A DNA stretch of 64,000 nt from assembly GCF_000935125.1 (NCBI RefSeq), contig NZ_JRKI01000034.1, positions 62,001 through 126,000 on the forward strand, in the 5' to 3' direction. Positions 41,513 to 52,533 of the stretch are shown one piece after another. The notes beneath the pieces were generated by a model that did not search any database, had not been told where the DNA came from, and saw only the letters and a list, made by a program, of their open reading frames with translations. Within the stretch, counting starts at the first letter, position 1. Each line of letters begins with the position of its first letter. Source of the stretch: Streptomyces natalensis ATCC 27448 (GTDB taxonomy: Bacteria; Actinomycetota; Actinomycetes; Streptomycetales; Streptomycetaceae). A program made the position numbers and the translations under genes.

Positions 41513-42157
41513 CTACTCCTCCACGGCGAGCACGAAACGGCTGCGTGCGCGCAGGGCCGCGGTGATCTCGGCCGGGGCCTTGTCGGGGGCGCCCGCGTCG
41601 TACGGCGGCTGCGGGTCGTACTCCATGCCGAGCTGGATCGCCTGGGCGGCGGCGTCCCCGGCGATCCGGCCGGCCAGGGCCAGTCCCATGTCGATACCGG
41701 AAGAGACGCCGGCCGCCGTGACGTACTTGCCGTCGAAGACCACCCGCTCCCCCGTGGGCTCGGCCCCCAGCCCCGGCAGCTGGTCCAGCGCCAGCCAGTG
41801 GGAGGTGGCGCGGCGGCCCTTGAGGAGGCCCGCCGCGCCCAGCAACAGCGAGCCGGTGCACACGGAGGTCGTCCAGGCGGTGTGGGCGTCCACGGCGCGG
41901 ATCCACTCGTGCAGCGCGCCGTTGTCCATGTGCGCGATCTGCCCGGGCCCGCCGGGCACAACGAGGATGTCGGGCTCGGTGACGTCGGCGAGCGCGGCGT
42001 CGGCGACCAGGCCGAGGGAGCCGACTTCGTTGTGGTGGACACCGGGCCGCTCGGCGACGAACACCGTCTCGGCACCCGGCAGCCTGCTGAGGGTCTCGTA
42101 CGGGCCGACGGCGTCCAGGGCGGTGAAGCGGTCGAAGAGGAGGATGGCGATCTGCAC
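41513..42157 (-). CDS. DJ-1/PfpI-family protein
   Basis: The 214-residue single-domain protein begins at a GTG with QIAILLFDRFTALDAVGPYE. It has the nucleophile elbow TSVCTGSLLLGAAGLLKGRRATSHW, with the expected Cys at about 104. It resembles the N-terminal amidotransferase-like domain of GlxA regulators, including the following A-T-S/T-H-W, but has no helix-turn-helix. Isonitrile hydratase and other DJ-1 activities are possible. It is 56 nt downstream of a GlxA-type regulator with the same domain. Confidence 0.88.
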   Translation of the reverse strand: MQIAILLFDRFTALDAVGPYETLSRLPGAETVFVAERPGVHHNEVGSLGLVADAALADVTEPDILVVPGGPGQIAHMDNGALHEWIRAVDAHTAWTTSVCTGSLLLGAAGLLKGRRATSHWLALDQLPGLGAEPTGERVVFDGKYVTAAGVSSGIDMGLALAGRIAGDAAAQAIQLGMEYDPQPPYDAGAPDKAPAEITAALRARSRFVLAVEE

Positions 42158-42213
42158 GGGCTGGCTCCTTGGGGATGGGTCGGCGTGGGTGGGCCGGTGG
42201 TGGTCCGGGTGGG

Positions 42214-43179
42214 TCAGACGGCGGGAACGGGGGCCGGCTGGAAACGGCGGCGGTATTCGGCGGGGGCCGCGCCCAGGACACGTATGAAGGCGCGGCGCAT
42301 GGCCTCGGGGGTGCCGTAGCCGCAGTGGCGGGACACCTCCTCGATGCCGTCGGCGGTGTCCTCCAGGCGGCGCCGGGCGGCCTCCAGGCGGATGCGGTCC
42401 ACATAGCGGCCGGGGGTCATTCCGACCTCGTCGCGGAACGCGCGGGCGAAGTGCCGGGGGGAGAGTCCGGCGCGGGCCGCGAGGGCGTCGACGGAGAGGT
42501 CCGCCGCCGGGTTCTCGGTGATCCACTGCTGGACGTCGCGCAGCGGGCGCCGCTCCGCGGTCTGGGCGGCGAGCTGGGCGCTGAACTGGGTCTGGTTGCC
42601 GGGCCGGCGCAGAAAGACGACCAGGTGGCGGGCGATGTCCAGCGCGAGATCGCGGCCGAGGTCCTGCTCCACCAGAGCCAGCGCCAGGTCGATCCCGGCG
42701 GTGACGCCCGCGGAGGTGAACAGGTCGCCGTCCTGGACGTAGATCGGCTCCGGTTCGACGCGTACGGCGGGAAATCGTCGCGCCAGGGTCTCGCACAGCG
42801 CCCAGTGGGTGGTCGCGCGGCGCCCGTCGAGCAGCCCCGCCTCGGCGAGCAACAGGGCGCCGCTGCACACCGAGACCGTGCGCCGGGCGTGCGGTGCCTG
42901 CATGCGCAGCCAGTCGATCAGCCGCGGGTCGGGGGCGCGGGTGCCGTTGCCGCCGGGCACCAGGAGGGTGTGCTGCGGTGTGGCGTCGCGAAGCGCGAGG
43001 TCCGGGGTGAGCGTCAGCCCGCTGGAGGCGCGGACCGGGGCGCCGTCCGGGCTTGCCGTACGGATCCGGTACGCGCCAGGGACCGTGAGGGTGGCGCCGC
43101 TCAGGACCTCGACGGGTCCGCTCACATCGAGACTTTGCAGGCCGTCGAAGAGGACGACCAGCACATCGCGCTGTTCCAT
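42214..43179 (-). CDS. GlxA-family transcriptional regulator (DJ-1 domain plus AraC HTH)
   Basis: The 321-residue protein has an N-terminal DJ-1/PfpI domain (VLVVLFDGLQSLDVSGPVE; Cys in TVSVCSGALLLAEAGLL). Its C-terminal AraC DNA-binding domain has two helix-turn-helix units (DALAARAGLSPRHFARAFRD and IEEVSRHCGYGTPEAMRRAF). It is likely to sense a small molecule and control nearby genes, perhaps the DJ-1 gene that follows on the same strand. The ATG at 43179 is preceded by GGATGGAG. Confidence 0.92.
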   Translation of the reverse strand: MEQRDVLVVLFDGLQSLDVSGPVEVLSGATLTVPGAYRIRTASPDGAPVRASSGLTLTPDLALRDATPQHTLLVPGGNGTRAPDPRLIDWLRMQAPHARRTVSVCSGALLLAEAGLLDGRRATTHWALCETLARRFPAVRVEPEPIYVQDGDLFTSAGVTAGIDLALALVEQDLGRDLALDIARHLVVFLRRPGNQTQFSAQLAAQTAERRPLRDVQQWITENPAADLSVDALAARAGLSPRHFARAFRDEVGMTPGRYVDRIRLEAARRRLEDTADGIEEVSRHCGYGTPEAMRRAFIRVLGAAPAEYRRRFQPAPVPAV

Positions 43180-43291
43180 GTCTCCATCCTGGAGAGCGGT
43201 GGCGATGGCGGCAATGACGAATTTCCCACCTTTTCTGCCATGCGCGGCGTGCGGGTGGGGACGGACGGGAGCCGGGGCCGCGGTGCGCCCA

Positions 43292-43311
43292 TACCGAGCG
43301 GTCGGTAACCT
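43292..43311 (+). promoter_or_regulatory. TetR-type palindrome overlapping a leaderless -10 box
   Basis: TACCGA (43292-43297) and TCGGTA (43302-43307) form a perfect palindrome with a GCGG centre, the form many TetR-family repressors bind. It overlaps TAACCT (43306-43311), a -10 box 6 nt before the ATG at 43318. No TetR gene lies near, so the regulator would be encoded elsewhere. Confidence 0.5.
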
Positions 43312-43317
43312 GCTCGT

Positions 43318-44187
43318 ATGACCTCTACGAGCGCACTGCCCGAGAACGCCGGACGCCAGTGTCACAACGTCGTCAACCCGTACCACTCGACGCATTACTT
43401 CGCGCCGGAGTTCGGCGAGGAGCTGGCCAAGGCCGGCATCGGGAACCGCCGGGCCGCCTACTTCGCCGCACGGGGCGCCGCCATGGGCGCGGTGGGTCCC
43501 GGCACCATCACGGCCACCTTCTACAACTTCCACCACGACCTCATCGCACAGCACGTGCCGTACGTCTGGACGGTCACCACGCCGGAGGCCGTGCTGGAGG
43601 CCCGGCTGCGGGCGGCCGACGTCACCCTGCGCCGGCTGCTCGGCGATGCGGCGCTCGACTCACCTGAGATGGCGGAGGCCGCCGAACTGGCGCTGCGGGC
43701 CACCGAGGGCTGCGCCCGCCAGGCCCGTCCGCTGTACGCCGCACACGCCGATCTGCCCGTACCGGACGCCCCGCACCTGGCCTACTGGCGCGCGGCGACG
43801 CTGCTGCGCGAGCACCGGGGCGACGGGCATCTGCTGGCGCTGCTGGACGCCGAACTCGACGGGCTGGAGGCGCTGGTCACGCACACCGCCAGCGGGCGCG
43901 GCATGAGCTATCAGGGCGTCATGGCGACCCGGGGCTGGTCGCCGGAGGACTGGCAGGCCGCACAGGAACGGCTGCGGTCCCGTGGCCTCCTGGACGCGGA
44001 GGGCGAGTTGACCGAGGCCGGCGTCCGGCTGCGCAAGGACCTCGAACGCCACACCGACCGGCTGGACCGCGGCCCGTACGAGCACCTGGGCGCCGAGGGC
44101 GTGGCCCGCCTGACCGAACTGGCCACCGGCTTCACCTCCGCCGCGCTGAGCGCCGGGGCGTTCCCCGCGGAGATGTTCGGCAAGTGA
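43318..44187 (+). CDS. SCO6745-family protein (helix-turn-helix-like)
   Basis: The 289-residue protein matches the actinobacterial SCO6745 family. It starts with a conserved NPYHSTHYFAPEFGEELAKA segment (21-40), then GPGTITATFYNFHH and an all-alpha middle. A C-terminal winged-helix-like part follows (SYQGVMATRGWSPEDWQAAQ, then ERLRSRGLLDAEGELTEAG). No function is established. The TetR-type operator before it suggests it belongs to a response to a small molecule. It has no Shine-Dalgarno and probably has a leaderless mRNA. Confidence 0.8.
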   Translation: MTSTSALPENAGRQCHNVVNPYHSTHYFAPEFGEELAKAGIGNRRAAYFAARGAAMGAVGPGTITATFYNFHHDLIAQHVPYVWTVTTPEAVLEARLRAADVTLRRLLGDAALDSPEMAEAAELALRATEGCARQARPLYAAHADLPVPDAPHLAYWRAATLLREHRGDGHLLALLDAELDGLEALVTHTASGRGMSYQGVMATRGWSPEDWQAAQERLRSRGLLDAEGELTEAGVRLRKDLERHTDRLDRGPYEHLGAEGVARLTELATGFTSAALSAGAFPAEMFGK

Positions 44188-44229
44188 GCCGGGGCGGGCC
44201 CACGCCGACCCGTCGGGCATGCCCCGGCC

Positions 44230-44263
44230 GCCGGGGTGTGGGTGCGCCTTCTCACACCCCGGC
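44230..44263 (+). terminator. Hairpin between the SCO6745-family gene and tex
   Basis: GCCGGGGTGTG (44230-44240) pairs exactly with CACACCCCGGC (44253-44263) around a 12-nt loop, 42 nt beyond the stop codon of the upstream gene. It probably separates its transcript from tex. Confidence 0.65.
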
Positions 44264-44350
44264 GCGCGCGGCCGGGCGGTGCGACAGCGCGGCCCGGCAC
44301 CCGGCACAATGCAGGCTCAAGCAAGCGCTGGAAGGCGGGGCAGGATCAAC

Positions 44351-46885
<2,535 letters not shown>

Positions 46886-46899
46886 GCGGTAGACGGCTG

Positions 46900-46931
46900 A
46901 CGCCTGGCGGCAACTTCATGCCGCCAGGCGT
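46900..46931 (+). terminator. Terminator of tex
   Basis: ACGCCTGGCGGCA (46900-46912) pairs exactly with TGCCGCCAGGCGT (46919-46931) around a 6-nt loop, 14 nt past the tex stop codon. Confidence 0.8.
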
Positions 46932-47011
46932 TGGTTCGCCCCCTTCCCCGGACCCCGCCGCCCCGTCTTCGCGCTCGTTCTTCGCCCCCTCTTCACCCTC
47001 CCCAAGATCCG

Positions 47012-47034
47012 TTGTCAGTGCCGCCTGATACCAA
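47012..47034 (+). promoter_or_regulatory. RecA-NDp/PafBC-like DNA-damage promoter of the VWA/MoxR operon
   Basis: TTGTCAGTG (47012-47020), an 8-nt gap and TACCAA (47029-47034) match the actinobacterial RecA-NDp motif TTGTCRGTG-N8-TANNNT except for the last base. A T follows directly at 47035. The motif is read by the WYL-domain activator PafBC after DNA damage. Transcription would start about 20 nt before the ATG at 47063, leaving room for its GGTGGA ribosome-binding site. The match is by eye from one site. Confidence 0.65.
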
Positions 47035-47062
47035 TGAAGGCAGCTGAGCACGGGGGTGGATC

Positions 47063-48469
47063 ATGGCGTATGACGCGACAACTGCGGGGCACCGGCCGGT
47101 GGTCGATCTGACCGACCGGCGGGCGCTGGAGCGGTGGCGGCCGGCGGAGCCGGAGGTGGTGGAGGAGGCGCGGCGGCTCAAGGAGGCCGCGCTGCTGGAT
47201 TTCGGGCTGACGGAATCCGTGGTGGCCTCGTGGATCTATGCGAAGTGCCCCCAGCAGATCCCGACGACGGCCGTGGCGACCGCCGCCGTGGTGGCCTCGG
47301 GGGACGGCACCTGCCCGCTGCTCTACAACCCGGAGTTCTTCGTCCGACTGGGCCTGGCGGGCGTGAAGTTCGTCCTCTTCCACGAGGCGCGCCATCTGGT
47401 GCACCGCCATCTGTTCGCCGATCCGGAGCTGCGCGCGGACCCGCTCTTCACCCTCGCCGCCGAGGTGTCCATCAATCACGTCGCGCTGGTGCGGCTGGGC
47501 CGCGCCGGCCTCCCCGTGCTCGACGGCGCCCCGACGGGCGTGGATCCGCGCGAGGTCCACCAGGACTACGCCGCCGACCTGACCGGCCAGGGCCACGAAC
47601 CGCTGGGCTACGACGACTTCGTCGAGACGGATATGACCGTCTTCAACGAGCTGAAGCGGATGAAGCACCCTCCCACGCCGCCGGAGACGGTGTGTGCGCA
47701 TCTGAGCGGCTCCGGGGCGGGCGCCGACCAGGAGACCATCGACGAGACCGTCTCCTCCGCGCTGCTCAACACCCTGCTGGCCGCGCGCCGCGGACATCCG
47801 GGCGCGGAGCGGGAGTTGCTCGACCTGATGGACCGTACGGACGGCACGTCGGAGCATGCGAGCAAGGTATGGGGGCGGCTGGGTGCCGGGGCGCTGCGCG
47901 GGGAGACCGCCCGGACCGGGAAGGTCGACTGGTGGCAGCGCTGGCTCGTCGATGTCCTCGCCTCGAAGCTGCGGGAGGGCGAGCGGCTGGTCTATCCGAA
48001 GAAGCGCGGCGCCCTGCTGGCGGCGCTGGGCCATGACCCGATGCTCTCGCGCCGCGGTGCGGAGCGCGAGAAGGTGCTGGTCATCGCCTATGACACCTCC
48101 GGCTCGATGCCCGACGGGGTGGTGGAGTGGCTGACGAAGCTGGTCGGCGAGATCGACGGGGTGTCGGCACACTGGCTGTCGTTCGACGGCGCGGTGATGC
48201 CGTTCCGGCCCGGCGAGAGGGTGTACGGCGGCGGGGGCACCAGCTTTCAGGCGGTGGCCGATTACGTCGAGGGCCGTACGGCGCTCGACGGTGTGCCCTT
48301 CGAGGAGATACCGGATGCCGTGGTGATGCTCACCGACGGCTATGCACCGCACATCACCCCCGCCGAGCCGGACAAATGGATCTGGCTGATCACCGAGGGC
48401 GGCGACGACTGGCCCGACCACCACACCCCGCAGATGGCCTGCCACCGGGTGACGACAGGAGACCGATGA
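47063..48469 (+). CDS. Metallopeptidase-like protein with C-terminal VWA-type domain
   Basis: The 468-residue protein has a zincin-like motif FHEARHLVHRH (HExxH at 107-111) in the DUF2201-type N-terminal domain, a helical middle region, and a VWA-like domain from about 335 with the MIDAS start AYDTSGSMPDG (344-349) and ending LTDGYAPH. Such proteins pair with MoxR AAA+ ATPases, which may remodel or load partner proteins with the VWA domain as adaptor. It starts at the ATG at 47063 with a good ribosome-binding site and overlaps the ATPase gene by ATGA. The substrate is unknown. Confidence 0.88.
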   Translation: MAYDATTAGHRPVVDLTDRRALERWRPAEPEVVEEARRLKEAALLDFGLTESVVASWIYAKCPQQIPTTAVATAAVVASGDGTCPLLYNPEFFVRLGLAGVKFVLFHEARHLVHRHLFADPELRADPLFTLAAEVSINHVALVRLGRAGLPVLDGAPTGVDPREVHQDYAADLTGQGHEPLGYDDFVETDMTVFNELKRMKHPPTPPETVCAHLSGSGAGADQETIDETVSSALLNTLLAARRGHPGAERELLDLMDRTDGTSEHASKVWGRLGAGALRGETARTGKVDWWQRWLVDVLASKLREGERLVYPKKRGALLAALGHDPMLSRRGAEREKVLVIAYDTSGSMPDGVVEWLTKLVGEIDGVSAHWLSFDGAVMPFRPGERVYGGGGTSFQAVADYVEGRTALDGVPFEEIPDAVVMLTDGYAPHITPAEPDKWIWLITEGGDDWPDHHTPQMACHRVTTGDR

Positions 48470-50406
48470 GCACGACCACGCCCACCGCGACGCCGAAGGC
48501 GGCCGCGGCCAAGGCACCGAAGAAGGCAGCGGAGACGGCGGCGAAGAAGGGGGCCCAGAAGGGGGACGCGGCCGAGGAGTTGAGCTGGCGGGCCAGTGCC
48601 ACCTATCCGGAGCGGCCCGAGGGCTGGACGGGCGTCTCCCGGCTGGAGTCGTTCATCGACGCGATGATCGACATGGGGCAGACCGGCCAGATCTTCGGCG
48701 AGCACGGCATCGGCAAGACCGCCACCTTCTTCAGCCATCTGCCCGCGGCGTACCCGGAAGCCGAGCTGGTCTTCGTCCCGGCCGCCAATCTCACGCCCGA
48801 CGATCTGCTCGCCAACGCCCCGGTGCGCGACGCCGGGACGGGTGAACTGGTGCTGCGGCAGCTGGTGATGAGCCAGCTGCGGCCCGGTAAGCCGTTCGTG
48901 CTGCTGATCGACGATTCGCTCCAGGCCGGTGCGACCATCCAGTCGCAGCTGATGCAGATCGCCTGCAACTGGACGCTGGGCGAGTTCGATCTGCGGGCGC
49001 TGGGCTGCATCGGTGTCTTCCTGACGGACAACGAGTCGCTGGCGGAGACGGCGGCCCGGCGCAGCGATCTGGCCGTACTGGACCGGATGGTGACGCTCCG
49101 GATCACCGCCAATGACACGGCCTGGCGCTACGAGCTGGCCGCGAAGTACCCCCGGTGGAATCTGCGTGAGGTGTTCACCACCTGGGCGGCCCTGGGCCCG
49201 GGGCTGCGCGAGGTGCTCTCCCCGCGCACCCTCGACCACATCCTGGCCAATGCGCAGGAGGGCTTCCCGCTGCGCTGGGGGCTGCCGCTGGTCAACGGCG
49301 AGCGGCTGCGGCTGCGCGAGCAGCGCGCCGACGGCAAGCCCGGCAAGGACCGTACGGCCGAGATCCTGGACCGGATCGCCGCGGCGGTCGGGGCCGCCAA
49401 TCCCGCGACGATCCCCGATCCGGTCCGTTCGGTCGTCCGCGCGGCGCTGCGCAACCGCTGGTCGGTGCTGTTGCAGGGGCCGCCCGGCTGCGGCAAGACG
49501 GAGCTGGTGCGCGAGACGGTCCGGGAGGGCCTGGGCGGCCGCGAGCCGCTGTACTTCTCGATGCCGGTGACCAATGTCGAGGACCTGTGTGCCCCGATCC
49601 CGACGGCCGACGGTTCTCTGGACAACCTGCTGGCCGGGTCCTTTCTGGGGACCGAGCCGAAGGCCATCGTCTGGGACGAGTACAACCGCCCCAAGGACAA
49701 GGCGACGTTCGCCAAGCTGATGGAGATCACTCAGGAGTGGTCGCTGGCGGGCCGGCGGATCGAGAATCTGCGGGCGCAGATCGCCGTGCAGAATCCGCCC
49801 TACCACCTGGGCCGCAAGCTGCTGGTCGCGCGGAACAACATCGCCCAGGCGACCCGCTTCACCGCCTCGCTGACCGTCGAGCCCGGCGACATCCCGGCCA
49901 ATGAGTGGCTGATCGCGAAGTACGGGGCGGTCGCGGAGACGGTCCTGGAGTGGTGGAAGCACGATATCGACGAGGAGGGCCGCGCCTGGATCACCAAGCG
50001 CACCCTCGAGCGGCTGATCAGGCTCCATCAGCGGGGGCTGCCGCTGGAGATGGGCCTGGTGTATCTGGGTGAGGGCGAGTATGCGCCGGTGCCACTGACC
50101 GCCCTGATCGACCGGCTCAGCGAACGTCCGGTCACCGGGCTGCGGGAGCTGGCCGAGGACATCGACGCCTGGGAACAGCGGCTGCGCACGGCGGCGGCCG
50201 AGTCGAGCGAGGGGTCCAACGACAGCGATCTGGTGCACCAGATCCTGGCCAACGCCGAGTTGTCCCAGCTCGGCAAGCATCAGGATGCGGTGGCCCGGCT
50301 GTTGCCGCTGCTGCCGCCGAAACTGCGGTCCACCTATCTGGTCGGGGCGTCCCACGAGGCGCAGCGGTTCTGGATCGATACGTTCGCGCGGATACCCCGG
50401 TCGTAA
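48466..50406 (+). CDS. MoxR-like AAA+ ATPase with two ATPase modules
   Basis: The 646-residue protein has an Ala/Lys-rich N-terminus (1-35), then two P-loop modules. The first has Walker A GEHGIGKT (78-85) and Walker B FVLLIDDS (144-151). The second has GPPGCGKT (338-345) and AIVWDEYN (400-407), with LLVARNN later as possible sensor 1. Classical MoxR has one module of about 330 residues, so this is roughly doubled; the first has Asp-Asp-Ser where Asp-Glu is usual and may be weak or structural. The ATG at 48466 is preceded by CAGGAG and overlaps the VWA stop. The proteins should form one complex. Confidence 0.88.
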   Translation: MSTTTPTATPKAAAAKAPKKAAETAAKKGAQKGDAAEELSWRASATYPERPEGWTGVSRLESFIDAMIDMGQTGQIFGEHGIGKTATFFSHLPAAYPEAELVFVPAANLTPDDLLANAPVRDAGTGELVLRQLVMSQLRPGKPFVLLIDDSLQAGATIQSQLMQIACNWTLGEFDLRALGCIGVFLTDNESLAETAARRSDLAVLDRMVTLRITANDTAWRYELAAKYPRWNLREVFTTWAALGPGLREVLSPRTLDHILANAQEGFPLRWGLPLVNGERLRLREQRADGKPGKDRTAEILDRIAAAVGAANPATIPDPVRSVVRAALRNRWSVLLQGPPGCGKTELVRETVREGLGGREPLYFSMPVTNVEDLCAPIPTADGSLDNLLAGSFLGTEPKAIVWDEYNRPKDKATFAKLMEITQEWSLAGRRIENLRAQIAVQNPPYHLGRKLLVARNNIAQATRFTASLTVEPGDIPANEWLIAKYGAVAETVLEWWKHDIDEEGRAWITKRTLERLIRLHQRGLPLEMGLVYLGEGEYAPVPLTALIDRLSERPVTGLRELAEDIDAWEQRLRTAAAESSEGSNDSDLVHQILANAELSQLGKHQDAVARLLPLLPPKLRSTYLVGASHEAQRFWIDTFARIPRS

Positions 50407-50442
50407 GAACCGCGGCGGCTGTGTCGAGGCCGCACCTTCCGG

Positions 50443-52449
50443 CTACCCCGCCCCTGCATACCCCCGCAGACGCTCCAGTTCGGACGCGACGTCCGTCAGC
50501 GTGGCGCAGTCCGGGTCGGCCCGAAGGTCGACGGCGGGGGCAGAGGTACCGGTGGCACGGTGGCGGGGGGCCTCGAAGGCATCGGCCATGGTGGCGAGGG
50601 CCTGGCACAGCCGCTCGGCCTCGTCGGGAGCGGGGCGGCGGGCGCCGTGGTCGAGGCGTACGGCGCAGGCCGTGGCGGCGTCGACGATGCGCTCGGCGGC
50701 GGTGACGCCGGTCAGCCAGTCGGGGGTGCGGTCGCGGGCGGTGCGGAGTTCGGCGGCGGCGGTCTCGGCCGTCGTACGGGCCTGGGCGAGCGCGCGGTAG
50801 GCCGCACGGCGCAGCGCCAGGCGTGCGGTGGGGTCGGCTCCGGGGGCGGATTCCAGGACGTGCCGCAGAAAGTCCTCGGTGGCGCGCAGTGCCGCGGCGA
50901 CGCGCTGGCCGACCCGGCGGCGGGGGTCGGCCAGATGCGGCAGATGGCCGACGACGAGGACGATGCCGCAGGCGAGGGAGGTGTCGACGATGCGCTCGGC
51001 GGCGGCCTGGGGATCGCCGCCGACGGTCACGAACGACAGCACCATGAGGGTGATCGCCACGGTCTGGAGCGCGAAGTGGCGGGTGGCGAACGGCAGCAGC
51101 GCACCGCCCGCACCGGCGACCACGGCGGGCCACCACGCCCCGGCGCCCGTCCACGTCAGCAGCTGCCCCGCCGCGGCAAAGACCAGGACGCCCGCGACGG
51201 TGCCGGTGAAGCGGTTGACCGTACGGGAGAAGAGCGGGCCCAGGTCGGGCTTGACGAGGAAGGTGGCGGTCACCGGGAGCCAGTACCAGTGGTCGGCGCG
51301 CAGCAGCAGCGCGACGGCGGCGCTGGCGGCGATGCACAGGGCGACCCGCAGGCCGTAGTCGCGTCCGGCGGGCTCCACGAGGCTGCGCCCCGGGCGGGTG
51401 CGGCGGGCGACGGCGTCGGCCGCGCGGCGGGCGAGGGGCGGCCGGAGGGGCTCGGGGGCGGCGGGGCCCGGCCGTCCGGGCCGCGTCGTGGGCGCCGTCC
51501 GGGCAAAGGCGACCGCCGCGTCCAGCAGGGCGCGGTCGAAGGCCCGGCGCGCCGCCGAACTGGTCTCCGGCGCGGACAGCCGCCCCGGTGACCGCCCGGT
51601 GCGCAGGGCGTCGGCGAACCGCCGCGGGCTCTCCACGACCGCGGCGGGCAGCGGCCGGGCCTCCCACAGCAGCGCCACGCTGGCCTCGCACAGCGCCGTC
51701 GCCGCGCTGAACCGCTCGGCGAGCAGGAGTTCTTCCGTACGGGCCGGCCGCCGCAGCAGTCTGCTGGTCAGGCGGCGCAGCCGGAGGGCCTCGTCGGCGC
51801 GGTCCAGGGTGGCGGTCAGCCGGCGACGGGCGGACTCGGCGCCGGGGGCGCCCGCCGCGGCCAGGGCGTCGGCGAGCGCGTCGAAGACGGTGGCGACGGC
51901 CGCACGCTCGCCGTCGAGCGCACCGCCCGTGGGACGCGGCGGCCGCAGGACCAGCCGCAGCAGGAGCAGCCACAGGCAGCCCGCCAGGACGCAGAGGGCC
52001 TTTCCCCAGGGGGTGCCGGGCAACGGCATACCGGCGCCGAGGATGGTGGTGGCCAGCATCTGCATGCCGGCGGTGGAGCGTACGGGTCCGGCGACGCTGC
52101 CCGCGCCGGAGACGAAGCCGACCGCGAACAGCGCCGCGACGATCCACCAGCCCGCGCCGGACGCGTGCAGGGCGGCGCCGATCAGCATGCCGAGCGCCGA
52201 GGCCAGGGCGGGCAGTCCGATGTGGACGATGCCGGTGCGCCGGGTGCCGGGGCGGTCGTTGACACCGGCCAGCATCGAGCCGAGCCCGGCCAGTACACCG
52301 GCCGCGGTATGGCCGGTGGCCAGGCCCGCGCCGAGCAGCGGCCCGGCACACAGGGCGCCGCGGGCGACGGCGGCCCAGGGAACGGGCAGCCGCTGCCAGC
52401 GGAGCGGATGGGCGAGCCAGGCGGGCAGGGCGCGCGCAGCGCGGGGCAT
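50443..52449 (-). CDS. FUSC-family membrane protein (aromatic-acid exporter-like)
   Basis: The 668-residue protein has two sets of membrane helices, about residues 25-170 (such as GIVHIGLPALASALGMLIGA and LCVLAGCLWLLLLRLVLRPP) and about 370-500 (YGLRVALCIAASAAVALLLR, GVLVFAAAGQLLTWTGA). Cytoplasmic helical domains lie between and after them. This two-half layout, with W-Y-W-L-P-V-T before the second set, is that of FUSC/AaeB-like efflux proteins. The substrate is unknown. It converges on the MoxR gene with a 36-nt gap. Confidence 0.88.
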   Translation of the reverse strand: MPRAARALPAWLAHPLRWQRLPVPWAAVARGALCAGPLLGAGLATGHTAAGVLAGLGSMLAGVNDRPGTRRTGIVHIGLPALASALGMLIGAALHASGAGWWIVAALFAVGFVSGAGSVAGPVRSTAGMQMLATTILGAGMPLPGTPWGKALCVLAGCLWLLLLRLVLRPPRPTGGALDGERAAVATVFDALADALAAAGAPGAESARRRLTATLDRADEALRLRRLTSRLLRRPARTEELLLAERFSAATALCEASVALLWEARPLPAAVVESPRRFADALRTGRSPGRLSAPETSSAARRAFDRALLDAAVAFARTAPTTRPGRPGPAAPEPLRPPLARRAADAVARRTRPGRSLVEPAGRDYGLRVALCIAASAAVALLLRADHWYWLPVTATFLVKPDLGPLFSRTVNRFTGTVAGVLVFAAAGQLLTWTGAGAWWPAVVAGAGGALLPFATRHFALQTVAITLMVLSFVTVGGDPQAAAERIVDTSLACGIVLVVGHLPHLADPRRRVGQRVAAALRATEDFLRHVLESAPGADPTARLALRRAAYRALAQARTTAETAAAELRTARDRTPDWLTGVTAAERIVDAATACAVRLDHGARRPAPDEAERLCQALATMADAFEAPRHRATGTSAPAVDLRADPDCATLTDVASELERLRGYAGAG

Positions 52450-52533
52450 GTGCTTCCTTCGACGGACGACGGTGCTGCCCCCCAGCCTAAGGTCCGGTTT
52501 TGTCCGGATGACGTCCGCAGGGTTACGTCGCGA

